DNA of 64,000 nucleotides from Dipteris shenzhenensis. Its lineage: Eukaryota; Polypodiophyta; Polypodiopsida; Gleicheniales. The notes under the pieces were generated by a model, which did no database searches, was not told where the DNA came from, and worked only from the letters and a program-made list of their open reading frames with translations. Made by a program: the position numbers and the translations under genes. The stretch lies in assembly GCA_047967505.1 (NCBI GenBank), contig CM106540.1; one strand, given 5' to 3'. Below, piece by piece: positions 33,731-44,710 of the stretch (positions are counted from its first letter, which is position 1; every line of letters starts with the position of its first letter).

Positions 33731-34621
33731 ACCGAAGAAAAATGCATTTAAAAGCTTTATCATCCAACTTAGTGCATCTCTGTGAAGGCACATGAGCATA
33801 AGCTAAGCATCCAAAAGTTCTCATGTGGGAAATGCGAGGCTTACGACCCGTCCAAGCCTCATAAGGTGTGAGAGTCTGCAATGCCTTTGTAGGACATCTA
33901 TTCAAGATGTAATTTGCACACATGACCGCATCCAATAATGTTTGCCTTTCAACATGCATCTGGCCATTTCCAGCGTTGATCTATTCTTCTGCTCAGCCAC
34001 GGGATTCTGTTGAGGAGTATAAGGCACCGTGTATCGATAATTAATGCCATGGGAAGCCAAAAAAACAGCACACTCCTTCGACATGTATTCACCCCCCCTG
34101 TTTGTATTTATGTGAGCAATGTGCAGCCCACTCTCATTCTCAGCCAAGGCAATAAAGTACTTGAAGCATGAAGAAACATCAGACTTGGATTTCAATGCGA
34201 AAATCCAAGTGTACCTAGTGAAATCATCAATAAAAGTAACAAAATAATAGAACCCCCCAAGAGCTGCAACCCTCATGGGTCCACAAACATCACTATGAAC
34301 TAGATAAAGCTTACCTGAAGCACCAACTCTCCCAGCCTTGGGAAACGCAGCACGGTGCATCTTACCAAGTAAGCATGGTTCACAAACATGTTTGGTAGGC
34401 ATATGCATTTTGGGAAGATCCACAACCATATCTTCCTTATATAACTTCACGAGGGCTCCAAAATTGAGGTGTCCAAACCTCTCATGCCACAAATGAGTAT
34501 GTGCATCATCTGAACATCTGTCATAAGCATCAAGTCTATAAAGACCGCTAGACAATGTGCCAGTCAAAACCAGGGTAGAAGCATGTGTAACATCATACAT
34601 TGCACACCTCGAAAGCCACAT
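33731..34621 (-). pseudogene. Copia-3 GAG-pre-integrase and integrase
   Basis: On the minus strand: LWHERFGHLNFGALVKLYKE, CEPCLLGKMHRAAFP (zinc-binding H...H...C-x2-C), then HSDVCGPMRVAALGGFYYFV (first Asp), NTNRGGEYMSKECAVF (the second catalytic Asp reads Asn in NTNRGGEY) and YTPQQNPVAEQKNRSTLEMA (Glu). It continues in another frame with VMCANYILNRCPTKALQT and [15 protein letters not shown]. Frameshift near 33930. Integrase likely dead because of the Asp-to-Asn change. Confidence 0.86.
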
Positions 34622-35349
34622 GTAGCAATGGCTGAAATAGAAATGAGGTTCTTACGAATGCCTGGAACATAAAGCACATGCTCTAGAGTGACAATACCAC
34701 CAAACACAGAAGTAAGAGCAACTTGCCCAATACCTTTCACAGTATATGATGCATTATTTGCACATGTGACACTGCCCCCCTTAGATGTAAGCTCCAATGA
34801 GCTGAATAACTTCCCGCAGGAAGTGATGTGCTTGCTAGCACCACTATCAAAGAACCAAGCATCACGAACATTTGAAACTGCCATATAAGCATCATGAACA
34901 TCAAGATTATACTGACATGTAACCAAGAAAGCCCAATGGTGGTCTTGTGCAAAATTAGCGGACTCATGTCGATCTTCTGCACTAGAAGAACCAGATATTG
35001 CAAGACCAGACTGTTTCTTTTTCTTTTTAGATGCTATGCGCTTCCTGCATTCAGAAATATCATGCCCAGGTTTCTTGCAATAGTTACATCTCTTCTTCTT
35101 TTTGTTATCCCCTGAAGAAGAGGCACCATGTGAATGATCAGCATGGGAATGAGAGGGCTTTCCAGCTGAAACCTTGTCTTTACCTTTGTGTTTATGATGG
35201 GCAACAAATGCTTGATCACTAGCGATAATAGCATTGCGATTCACACGACTTTGCTCCTCCTGAAGAAGATGAGCAACAAGCTGGTCAAATGAGAAATGAT
35301 TGGCATCACCCCCTGCAACCAACAATATTGTCAAATGGACTACAAACAT
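34622..35349 (-). pseudogene. Copia-3 gag C-terminus and protease
   Basis: A zinc knuckle CNYCKKPGHDISECRKR (about 35046-35090; C-x2-C-x4-H-x4-C) follows a Lys/His/Ser-rich stretch. The protease is marked by WFFDSGASKHITSCGKLF (DSG) at about 34820-34860 and by VTCANNASYTVKGIGQVALT and LEHVLYVPGIRKNLISISA. A frame break occurs near 34610. Confidence 0.88.
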
Positions 35350-35359
35350 GTGAATAAGG

Positions 35360-35990
35360 GTGTCATCATCCTTTGATGTTGCATCCAGCTTGGATTTCTT
35401 TGCTTCCTTGCATCGAGAACATGCATAAAAAAAGAGAAATGTTGTAAGAATTTAGATTGCAATTTTGAACGAACGATAAATTAAAAAAATGCTAGGCTCC
35501 ACCGTAATGGCCGAATCTTACATTTAATTTGCTTTTTGATCAATCCATTCATCTTCTTCATGTCATATCATTGAAATGATAAAGCTATGTTCCTGAACCT
35601 TACTTGTCTTGCAAGACCGAATATGAGGGATAATAACCCGTTTCACTGAAAGGGGCATGTGCTTTGGCATCTCAAACATCCCACTTAATTTGCTCCTATG
35701 AAGGAGGCAAAGCACCTGGAGCAAGAGGTGCAGGAGTCTTGGCTGTAGCAGTAGAACCATCACTTGAAGAAGCAGAGGCTGCAGGTGTAGCACCAGTAAC
35801 AGTGGGTGTAGGCCTGGCCTCAGAACCTAAAACAATATGCCATAGATTCTTGGCAACCAAAACATGTCCCATCATATATGATCACATGGGGTAATTGGTG
35901 CCATCAAGCTTGTCATCAGCTCCAATCAGTCCAAACAAATGATTTTTGTTACCACACGTGGTGCTGAAATACAAGGCAAATGCACCAACT
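35360..35990 (-). pseudogene. Copia-3 gag N-terminal part
   Basis: On the minus strand, from about 35960: LFGLIGADDKLDGTNYPM (a stop replaces the expected Trp), then GHVLVAKNLWHIVLGSEARP, an Ala/Pro/Ser-rich insert, and VIIPHIRSCKTS. The blocks LDGTNY and IPHIRSCKTS are shared with Copia-5 gag (45857 onward). Stops and frame changes throughout. Confidence 0.72.
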
Positions 35991-36949
35991 GGCAAAGCAA
36001 ATGAGATAAAGGCAACCTCTCAGAATCAAGTGCCAAAAAACTGCCCAAGCTTCAAAGCTTATGTCTGCAAAAGACTCTGCTGTCCCAAGGTGTACCTGTT
36101 GCAAGAAAAATCCCCAAAGGCAACAAGAGGCCTTCCAAGGCAACACGGGACCTTTCCAAAATGCAAATGAAGCAAAAATTGGAAAAAGCCACTGCAACAA
36201 CAGCTTATCCAATGATGAACAGCAGTGACAGGCTCTGAAAGCGAGCAAATGAGGGCTAGAAATGAGAAATACAGCAAAAGAAGTGCTACCACGAGGAGGA
36301 GAGCATGTAGAAATGGAGAGAAGCTCGCAGCCCGAGGCAAAGGGATGCCAAATGAGGAGGGAAGGGCTCAAAGAGAAGTTTTTGGATCAATTCAGCAGCT
36401 CCAAATGGCTCCAAACACCGGCACACAGCTCGAGGCAGCTTCAAAATTCTGGCATGCAGCTCGAGGCAGTTCCAAAATGTTGACACACAGCTTGAGGCAG
36501 CTTCGAAATGCTCGCGCACACCCCGAGGCAGCCCGTACTGCTGTGAATGTACTGAAATTCTGACAAACTAGATAGAAGCACGGAATTTTTTGACAGATGT
36601 ACGGATTTTCATACAATTTCTGACAGATGTGCGGATTTCCGTATAATTTCTGACGCATGTACAGTTTTTTTCTTTGGACAGGTTCGGAATTCTGTACAGA
36701 TGCTGTAAATGCTCGCGTGTGGTCGTTTTTTACTGCAGCAAGCTGGAAAATGCACCGAAAAACAGTTCCCTTCGCAAGAGTTGCTCCAAAGTGTGGTCTT
36801 CAATGAGGTTTTTCGCGACAGAAGTGCTTGGAAAGGTCTCAAACACTCGTGGGAGTGTGAAAACTAGCAAGACCAGCAAGAATGAGAGCTCTAGAGGTTG
36901 CCAAACAGCTTGGGAAAGCTATCAATGGCTGAGGGAATGGATTTGCGAC
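35991..36949 (-). other. Copia-3 long untranslated leader with repeats
   Basis: Nearly 1 kb between gag and the primer-binding site. On the plus strand, CTCGAGGCAG(C/T)TTC occurs repeatedly at about 36430-36530 and ACAGATGT(A/G)CGGATTT at about 36593-36635. No coding potential recognised. Confidence 0.62.
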
Positions 36950-36963
36950 CTGCTTTGATACCA
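36950..36963 (-). other. Copia-3 primer-binding site
   Basis: On the minus strand it reads TGGTATCAAAGCAGG just inside the LTR; initiator Met-tRNA class with one change. Confidence 0.78.
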
Positions 36964-36964
36964 T

Positions 36965-37237
36965 TGTTGGGTGTTGGAAGCAATGGAAGCTCAAAAATTG
37001 AAGCACAATGGAGAAAAACGAGATGCTGTAATAGGTTGCTGCAAAACTGAAGTGTGGAGGCTCAAGGGAGAGCCAACATAACAAAACCCTAGGGCTAACT
37101 GCCCTAACCGGACTAAGTGTCCTAATTGACCTAGATGGTACACAGTACCAATAGTCATAACTGACTATAACTAGGCCTACAAGGCTCATACCAAGGTATA
37201 AGTGGCATCTATGGATAGCCCATAAGATAGCCTACCA
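36965..37237 (-). repeat. Copia-3 5' LTR
   Basis: Plus view TGTTGGGTGTTGGAAGC ... AGATAGCCTACC, about 273 bp, closely matching 26461-26740 apart from a short deletion near 37141 and scattered substitutions. Confidence 0.9.
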
Positions 37238-38376
37238 TCATCAATGCATTTCCACAAGGGGATACCAAGGGAATAAGACCCATATTTCAACAGTAGTGTC
37301 CCCTCAGGTTGACCGCAGACTCTTGAGAGAGAGAGAGATTCTTTGACCTTCCCTCAGACCCATTAGAGTCAGAGGCCCTGAGTACTTAAGCGGCTATGCA
37401 AGGGCAGGACACAGGACAGCCTGTCTCCCCTCCCCCCCTCCTGTCTGTCCCCCATCCATCTTACCAAGTTATCCTCCCTCGCCCGCCCGCCTCCCTCTAT
37501 GCCTCGCCCTTGCCTCCTCCCTTGCCGTAGTCGTCCTCATCACATGCCTCAATCTCCCCCCCTTAGTGTTAGCTGGTCCTCTTGTTTCCTCCTCTTGCCC
37601 TCCCCTCTTGGAGTCCTAGACCCTCTCGATGCCCAAGCCAGTGACAATGGCATGGCGTGGGATCTCTCCCTCTTCGTCTCTGGCTTCTTGCTCGTAGTCC
37701 CAGCAACGCCCTATTTCGACATAGAATGCAGCTTTTATAGAGTAAGCAGAGGCACATGGCCCCTTTTGTTAGCTTCCAAGTCCAAGGCCTCATGTGGGAC
37801 ACCCCCTTCCGACCGTGGAATTACCTCAACGTCTCGGATGATGCCCCTTGCCTTGGAGATGACGGTTTTGATTTTGCAGCCCCCTGTTGGTTCCCCCTCT
37901 CATCCTTTCTGGTGCAACTTCTCTTCCACCACGGGAGAGAAGTGGACCCCCATGCTTTTTGATCTCATAATGAGGGACTAGATGCTTTGCATGATGCATG
38001 AGTGGGTGAGTCCCCAGGGGAGTGAGTTGTGGATTTCTAATAGCGGTGACATGGCTATCTTCCAGTTGGGTTTCTCGATAAAGAGTCGTGGACTTGACCT
38101 CGCAACAGCAGTGCCCCGCTTGGGATCTGGAGGTACATGTCAAGGAGGTTACACACTGGATTTACAATAGTGCGCTAGCTATCTTGATGTAGAGGTCTCG
38201 TTCATGATGCAATGGGCCCTGAAGGTATGGCATTAAGCCTGAATGCCTTTGGCGTGCTGTCGCACAGATGCAGACTACTCTCCTTCCAAACCTTAATCGA
38301 AATCATAGAAATACATGGTTGTCGCTCATGCTTCTACCCAGAGGAGGATCTTGCTCTCGACCCCTTCTCCTTTCCA
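37238..38376. other. Repeat B remainder, then unassigned CT-rich sequence, possibly LINE-4 ORF1
   Basis: The first few dozen bases resemble the continuation of repeat copy A. 37400-37620 is CT-rich (CCCTCCCTCGCCCGCC). Open frames at 37499-37981 on the plus strand show no clear motif. Their position before LINE-4 ORF2 would suit a degenerate ORF1, but the DUF4283-type and zinc-knuckle signatures are not convincing. Confidence 0.35.
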
Positions 38377-38908
38377 TGAGTTGGAGTTGGAATGTGCACG
38401 GCCTTCACGATTGTGCGTGGCAATAGCCACAATAGATGATACCTCGTTAGGAGTTGCAGAGGGCTATGGTAGGACATGCAATTCATTTTCTCTTGATTCA
38501 AGAGCACATGCTCTTAGCGCCTCCTCCCAGTGCTCCTCCCAGTGAGCATTCTTGAGGTGTAGTCTCCCACAGTAGGCAAGAATGGAGGGGTCTGCATTTT
38601 TGCTTCCCAAGCATTGGTCCTAGATATGTTTGATTTATATTGTGGGCTGGTTTATGGATGGGTGACTCCAGGATCAGGATCTTGAATGTGTATGCCCCTG
38701 CTTGTAGACAACAACGCCCTCGTTTCTGAAGGTGGCTTACTAAGAGCCTCCTAGATGTTGACTCTTGGGTTGTTGGAGGTGACTTCAACAACCTAGATCA
38801 GGATCTTGAACATGTACGCCCCTGTCTTGAGACAACAACTCCCTTGTTTTTGAAGATGGCTTACTAAGAGCCTCCTAGATGTTGACTCTTGGGTTGTTGG
38901 AGGTGACG
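38377..38908 (+). pseudogene. LINE-4 endonuclease domain remnant with internal duplication
   Basis: SWNVHGL at the start and VVGGDFNNL further on are the first and middle conserved blocks of APE-type LINE endonucleases. A segment of about 115 bp beginning CAGGATCTTGAA and ending GTTGGAGGTGAC occurs twice (about 38672-38786 and 38800-38908), with a few substitutions. The catalytic N, D/N positions are visible; later blocks (S-D-H) are not clear. Confidence 0.7.
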
Positions 38909-39539
38909 AGGAGTGACAAGTAGGGTGGAGCCTCATTCTTAGGGATGCCACGACTAAGAGGAGCACGTGGGAGCAATTAATTTTCTTGATTGGTGGCTGT
39001 GGCCTGTGGAGAAAGGCGGAGTTCTCAAGACTTCTTGGGCAATCTTCGCTTCTCCTTCGGCTAGCGGGGGCATGATGGCTTGTTAGAGCAACTTGACAAG
39101 TTCTATGTGGGGGATTGGGCGATGCATAGAGGAGCCACGGTATTACGGCAAGTATGACGATGTTAGATCACTCCCCGATTGTACCACCTCACCTAGAGCA
39201 GCCCCATCTTGAACTACTATAGAAGGGGGTTCGAATTCCCGACGCTTTACTTCAGGAGAAGGTGTAGTAAGCTATGATAGAGATTTGGCAGTAGCCAAAG
39301 ATCCCTCCTAGGTATGATTGGGCTACCTAGGTGGCTAATGCAATTTAGAGTAGTGAGGAGCTCTAGTCCTAGGCTCTTTGGTGGTGACTCTTCAGGAGCG
39401 TGAGAGAGCACTGAGACGGGATTTAGCTTCCATAGAGCAATGAGAGAGAAGGACCTAGTCTCGCAGTGGCTTGCAAATTGTTATGAGAGTGTATGGTTCG
39501 AACTCCAAGCCACAAAGATCTATCGGGCTGAGTTCTCAT

Positions 39540-40080
39540 ATCATTCTTTTTGGGCATGATGGGTACAACAAGGAGATAGGATGATCAAGAAGTTTTTTCA
39601 TACCATTGGCTTTTGTTCAGCAGGGACACATCTCCAATGGCTGTGACATGCGAGTGGGCAGCTATACTCAGACCCACAGGAGATCCTAGAGATGACCACA
39701 GACTTCTATCAGCAATTGTTCCAATATGAGAAGTCGTCCCTCCAAGTCCTTGCAACCTAGGAGGCAGTCTAGGCTCATATCCTGATAGTGGTCTCTTAGG
39801 GTATGAGCAGGCAGGTGGAGTCATCTTTCACTCATGAGGAGATTTTGGAGGCCCTTAACACCCTCCTGTCATAGAATTGCCTCGGGGATTGACACGAAAC
39901 TTCTTTAGGTGCTTTTGGAGAACACTCAAACCCCCTTCGTTTGGTTGGACATTCGCGAGTGGAGACCGATTGCTCTATTGGACATCGCTTATAAGATCCT
40001 AGCCAAGGTCTTGAGCTTGCGGTTGCAGCCTGTAGATATCATCCATGGCACATGGATGTTTGTTTAGGAACATAGCACAA
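39540..40080 (+). pseudogene. LINE-4 RT N-terminal region
   Basis: VQQGDRMIKKFFHTIG then SDPQEILEMTTDFYQQLFQY and FTHEEILEALNTLLS are standard pre-RT blocks. EWRPIALLDIAYKILAKVLS followed by IIHGTWMFV corresponds to RT motif 0-1. The frame changes near 39900, and a stop occurs before EHSTI at about 40064. Confidence 0.76.
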
Positions 40081-40084
40081 TATC

Positions 40085-40416
40085 TTCACCGCTGGACCAA
40101 ATCAGTTAGTTTCCTTACACAACTGCGGAGGTTCAGGAGTCCGAAATTGGGGGTTTGCTCTTGGCTTTCGGTGGATTCCACGAATCAGTTAGACCAAATC
40201 TTCACCGTTGGACCAAATCAGTTAGTTTCCTCACACAACTGCAGAGGTTCAAAAGTACAAAATCGGGGGTTTGCTCTTGGCTTCCGGCGGATTCCACGAA
40301 TCAGTTAGACTAAATCTTCTCCGTTGGACCAAATTAGTTAGTTTCCTCACACAACTACGGAGGTTCCGGAGTTCAAAATTGGGGGTTTGCTCTTGGCTTC
40401 CAATGGATTCCACGAA
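40085..40416 (+). repeat. 116-bp tandem repeat, about 2.9 copies
   Basis: Copies start at 40085, 40201 and 40317 with TTCNCCG(T/C)TGGACCAAAT. Each includes CAGTTAGTTTCCT(T/C)ACACA, GGGGGTTTGCTCTTGGCTT and GGATTCCACGAA. Exact period 116 bp with about 8-10% divergence by eye. It occupies the place where the LINE RT core should be. Confidence 0.93.
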
Positions 40417-40419
40417 GGC

Positions 40420-42420
40420 ACACAACGAGATACTTAGGTTGTGAGGTGGGCATTAATATTTCAGTGGAGCAAGAGTTTGCCCAGTGCTGTGGAGAGAATA
40501 AGGGCAAGTTTTTGTACTAGAGCTGGGCCAAAATCTCTCTAGCCAGTAGGGCCCTTGTAGCCAATCAGGTTCTCCTAGCTACGGTATGGTATACAACCTC
40601 TTGCTGGTGCTTCACAGAGGCTGTATGGGTTGGCTCAGGTGCCTAGTGCACAATCTCTCATGGAAAGCTTCATATGGTATGCGTAACACTAGATGCAGGA
40701 TCGTTTGGTAGATGGCGATCCTATCCGAGGAACAGGGAGGACTTGGCATCATTGATCCTGAGATGTAGAGCTGAGCCCTTTTGGGCAAGCTGGTGGTACT
40801 TGGTCTCACCCTATGCTGCATGTCTTGAAAGCTCTTGCTTCAATGAGGGCTTCTCAGGAACATCCAAGTATAGGAGGTTAGTGGCAATGGTCCAATAGGT
40901 GGGGACTTTGCTCACAAAGAAGGGCTTCCTCCTAATGAGGAGCCTTCACAAGGTTTGGTAGCATTTGTTCTGAAGACTCATTCAGGCCAGTCCGATGCCT
41001 AGGAGGAGTTTGAGTGGTAGTCACTCATATGGCATTTGGAGGTTCAGGACTCATGCTGGGGCAGAGGATGCAGCTAACACACTCTCATCTAAGGGGGGCA
41101 TGCACGTGAATGGCAGAGATCGATGCTACAATCCTAGAGTCATGGTGGGAGGGACTGCGCAATGTCTTGGATCTCCCTTGCTAGTGTAAACAATTTTATA
41201 AGACTGGGTGCCCCTCAGGATTCAGATTTTGCAGCAGCCCCTTGGCTCCTATTTGATTGAGACTTTACAAAGTTGGGCTTGGAGGCTGTCTTCAGCTCGA
41301 GACAGCCAGGGACCTAGGGGTTGATGAGACTGTGGACTCGCTTAAGTGGCAGAGGAGCACTGTAGTGGGCTGCTTCGGCAAGGGCTAGGCCTTTGACCTA
41401 GTTCTAGTCTCGGTAACGAAGAGGGGACGCAGTAGCATCTATGGTTATGGGGGGCCGGCCTCTTCAAAAGATTTAGTGGGATCGCCTCTTCAAGAGATTT
41501 AGTGGGATCCAGTTTAGTAGTTGAGGCCCATACAAGTAGGGCACTTGGATAGGCTGGAGGAGGTGCCATTCTTCTCCTACACGACTCACATAGGCTGAAC
41601 ACTTCAGTTGGAGGGAGCAACCTTGACCCCCTCGAGAGAGCATCATTGGGTGGAGTAACAAGTTTCGTAAGAGGTTATCTCCGATTTTTGGTCGTGTCTA
41701 TGAACCAGCTGCTGCTGGCCACAAAAGATCTACTATTTCTTCTGGATGGTGGTGCAAGGAGGTTGCCCATGGGCCCTTGGCTGGAGAAAACGCGGGTGGA
41801 TGGTAGTTGCCATCGTTGCGTAGAAAGAGTTATGGAGACGATCCCACATTATCTCTGGGCCCTGGGGCTGCCCAACAACAGAGAGGGTTTGGATGGGTGC
41901 CCTTTGGATTGTTGCAAGCATGCCGAGGATGCAACAAGACTTCACTTGGGGGATGGATGCATGGCTGGTGGAGGGGGGTCATTACTTCTCCGTTGATCTA
42001 GCCTCTCCAGCCTATCGTATCCAGGGCCAACCGGTATTTAGGATGGAGGCTCAATATGCGATGCCTCCGTCCCGCCTGCTCCCTTTGCCTTTGCCAGAGG
42101 ATAGTATTGGGGAGATAGTGTCGAGCATCACTGGGTGTCTGGGTTACACGCTACAGTCTTGTGATGGTAGGCCATTGAGTCCCCCCAGAAGCCATCCTTT
42201 TAGCCATCAAGAAGGATATCATTTACACTTTGCATGCCATATGGGAGCGTGGGAGCTTCAAGGTTTAGGGTAAACGCCAAAAGGTGGGAGCATTTCTGCA
42301 AGGCTTTTGTAGACCTCCACCTTGCACCACCTGGATGGTGGTGCAAGGAATTCTGTTTGGGCCAAGCGAGGTGTTCACTGAATTTATAGACCTCCACCTT
42401 GGTCGTTAGCATGTGCTCCA
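40420..42420 (+). pseudogene. LINE-4 ORF2 C-terminal region
   Basis: TRYLGCEVGINIS, AKISLASRALVANQVLLATV and VWYTTSCW are the blocks after the RT fingers/thumb (K-Y-L-G ... L-S-x-A-G-R ... N-x-V-L-x-A ... Y) in plant L1 proteins. NREDLASLILRCRAEPFWAS continues the pattern. The last kilobase is weakly recognisable. Near 42320 an inverted pair CCACCTTGCACCACC/GGTGGTGCAAGG forms a short hairpin. No A-tail was found. Confidence 0.6.
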
Positions 42421-43879
42421 GAATTCCCCAGGCAGTGAGCTAGGTTCTTTATAATAGGTTGATTTTTATGACAACTAGTTGTTTTTTCTCGTTTTCCCTA
42501 GGCAGTGAACTAGGTTCTTTGAAACAGGCTCATTAGGATATCCTTCTCAGTGCAACTATGTGCCCAATCAATTCTTTGACTCTGGTAGATCATAGCTACA
42601 AATCATATCTCTAGATTTATACCAACTGACACTTTCTCTCATTGTGTTACCCTACTCTTGCAATGATAAAGGCATCGTCCAAGAAAAGGCCACCCATCCC
42701 CATGTGAACGACAACAATTGTTGTATTTCCTTTGTTTCTATTTTTTTACTTATAGAAAATCGTGGCCCCCCTTAACCGCAGAGTCTCTTAGAACCCTCTT
42801 GGCAGCTTGCCAAGTGTGCTGTGGGTTCCCCCTTTTGGGGTTGCCAAAACATTGTGAGCAAGCAATGATAAAGTGGACGAAAAGTAAATTTTATTTTATT
42901 TTTTGGGAAAAAGGTTGCATCACCTAGCAAGCCCATGTGCATCATCTAGCAACATCCACGTATCATGGAAAACATAATGAAAAAACCTATTTAATCTCAT
43001 TATGGGACATCAATATATATAGCAATGCTTAGTGTTGTCCACAAGGCAAATTAATAAAGACATTGAGAAATTTCCAATAATTCCACATTACAGTCGTGTT
43101 GCTTACTATCATCAGTACAACAATGATGAGTGATGCACATCTGGAGGGAAGTATGCCACTTTGTGACAGCCAAAGTGTTGCTATGGATAAACAACTTCAT
43201 AAGGTTACATGACTGACTAACAAAATGGATTGCCCCTAGGCACTTCTTTTTTTTCATGAAATTGCCCCTAGGCACTTCCACCCTATGTCCTTCAATATTT
43301 GTGCATGTAAAACACATACGAGTCTTTAGTCTTCCTACAACCCTCACCAAGACCTTGACAAGCCTACCACAAATCACACCACAATAATCTATAACAAATC
43401 AAACCACCAAGCACAACTCTGTGCACATTGGGCAACGACAAACCACTAAATGAACTCTCTAAGGACTTGTCAATTGATCCATCCAAGGTCCATGCCATAT
43501 TCAACTGGAATGTAACAATGTTGAATACCCTTTGCTCTAGATGGTTTGGACCATGTGTCTCCTCTCGTGTATTTGAATGGGTTTTGGAACATGATAGGGT
43601 GCGATGGGTTCATTTCTCTGTCTTTGTGGTTTGCTCTTTTTTTATTTAGACATTACATCTCTTTATATACGTGGTGCATATGCATTTCTGGCAGTTTAAG
43701 GCTCACATGTGAGACCAAAGTAGTCTTTAAAATAATAACTACTAACGTAGAGGGTTCTTTTTTATAAATGCAACAGGTCAGTGAGTGGATCAACTGTGGT
43801 GTATATATTTTTACTCCTCAAATATTTTTGGCAATACAAGATGTGGCATCTCTACGAAAAGACCATGGTACATGTTAAA
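42421..43879. other. AT-rich sequence without a recognised gene
   Basis: No protein motif on either strand. It contains an 18-bp direct repeat around a T8 run (43229-43278). Possible intron or old repeat sequence. Confidence 0.5.
43229..43278. repeat. 18-bp direct repeat flanking a 14-bp T-rich insert
   Basis: ATTGCCCCTAGGCACTTC occurs at 43229-43246 and 43261-43278. The 14 bp between are TTTTTTTTCATGAA. This looks like a target-site duplication around a minimal poly(T/A) insertion, as left by abortive LINE-type retroposition, though replication slippage is possible. Confidence 0.7.
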
Positions 43880-44152
43880 TTTGATGTTTGATAATGATAG
43901 CTTGTATGTAGAAGATCATGTTTGATTAGTCTGTAGATTGTTGATGTATTTGGTGATATATGACATGTGTATGGGTGTGGTGAAGTGATAAGAGATAAGG
44001 GATAAGGGTAATCCCAAGTTGAGGTTGACAGTATATTAAGGGTAATCCCTTATCCCAACTTGCTTATGGATAGCTGAGTGTACATTGAAAGATGATGGCA
44101 TTCTGTTGGAGAAGCTTGAGTGTGTGAACTGTATCTCTCCCTTGAATCAACA
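43880..44152 (+). repeat. LTR end followed by primer-binding site (unknown copia-like element)
   Basis: The sequence ends GAATCAACA at 44152, and TGGTATCAAAGTGG follows at 44156-44169, matching the initiator Met-tRNA primer-binding class. AGGGATAAGGGTAATCCC and GGGTAATCCCTTATCCC (about 44002-44058) form a partial inverted repeat. The left end is not resolved. The element stops at about 44214 where Copia-4 sequence begins. Confidence 0.45.
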
Positions 44153-44214
44153 ATGTGGTATCAAAGTGGCCTTTCTATAGGCTTGACTGAGTTATGGTGA
44201 GAAACCCTGTGCTT

Positions 44215-44425
44215 ATAGAGGAGTATCTTGTTTGCTGTCTTTGAATGTGTCAGGGGACCTTTTTGGGCTCTTGGACTTCAGCTCTTTCCTGGTCAAGAGC
44301 CCTGTGCACATTGTCCTGATCAATCGGAGGCATATTAGGTTGATTATCATGCTGAATATCTGGCTGCACATGTGGCTGCAAATGATCAACAGATGAAGGA
44401 GGTACAACCTTAGATGGAACATCAT
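44215..44425 (-). pseudogene. Copia-4 pol linker, piece 1
   Basis: The minus-strand frames read VVPPSSVDHLQPHVQPDIQ and DQERAEVQEPKKV, plus TFKDSKQDTPL in another frame. Closely similar to the Copia-3 linker at 33340-33550. It ends at ATCAT (44421-44425), the target site of Copia-5. Confidence 0.8.
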
Positions 44426-44696
44426 TGTTAGAATTATTATTATATTCTAGGCAGTGGCCAATGTAATGTAATAAGTGAGCTAGGGGCACTTTTCCCTCTT
44501 AGATGTTTTTCTCCCTAACCACGGTCTAATCTCTAACTACGGTTAGTGATTAGATAGGGTTTTGTCACTTAGACAAAACCCTTATCTCTTTCTTTGTACT
44601 TCACTTTAGTCACTTCAGTTCAGTACACTTTGGGAGTGAACTACATTCAGCTCACTCTCCATCTTGCTCACTCTTGCTCTCTTGCCTTTTCTCACA
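44426..44696 (+). repeat. Copia-5 5' LTR
   Basis: 271 bp, TGTTAGAATTATTATTATA ... GCCTTTTCTCACA. Contains the inverted pair CACGGTCTAATC/GATTAGATAG and CTCTTTCTTTGTACTTCAC. Confidence 0.93.
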
Positions 44697-44710
44697 TTTG
44701 GTATCAGAGC
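44697..44710 (+). other. Copia-5 primer-binding site
   Basis: TTTGGTATCAGAGC directly after the LTR; perfect initiator Met-tRNA class. Confidence 0.85.

Larger units (their letters stand above)
26461..37237 (-). mobile_element. Copia-3: Ty1/copia element, minus strand, complete but decayed, split by Ty3-5
   Basis: Plus-strand view: LTR 26461-26740; RNase H and RT (26805-28374); Ty3-5 insert (28380-33233); rest of pol linker and integrase (33239-34621); protease and zinc knuckle (34730-35100); gag (about 35360-35990); long leader; primer-binding site (about 36950-36963); LTR 36965-37237. The order gag-PR-IN-RT-RH is that of copia. Frameshifts, stops and a changed RT active site make it inactive. 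No matching 5-bp target duplication was found. Confidence 0.9.
38377..42420 (+). mobile_element. LINE-4: L1-type LINE ORF2, plus strand, with tandem repeats in place of the RT core
   Basis: In order: endonuclease start MSWSWNVHGLHD (38377), NVYAPACRQQRPRF and SWVVGGDFNNL (about 38690-38800, partly duplicated), linker/RT start GDRMIKKFFHTI (39570) and EWRPIALLDIAYKILAKVLS (39957), then 116-bp tandem repeats (40085-40416), then ISLASRALVANQVLLATVWY (about 40530) and the C-terminal region. Stops and frame changes are frequent. The catalytic RT blocks (motif A to YADD) are absent. Confidence 0.8.

Noticed and set aside
37499-37981. 160-codon plus-strand frame as a host gene
   Set aside because: No recognisable domain; position suggests at best a degenerate LINE ORF1.
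43998-44060. Inverted repeat as a MITE or terminator hairpin
   Set aside because: The arms pair only partly and lie within an LTR end followed by a primer-binding site.
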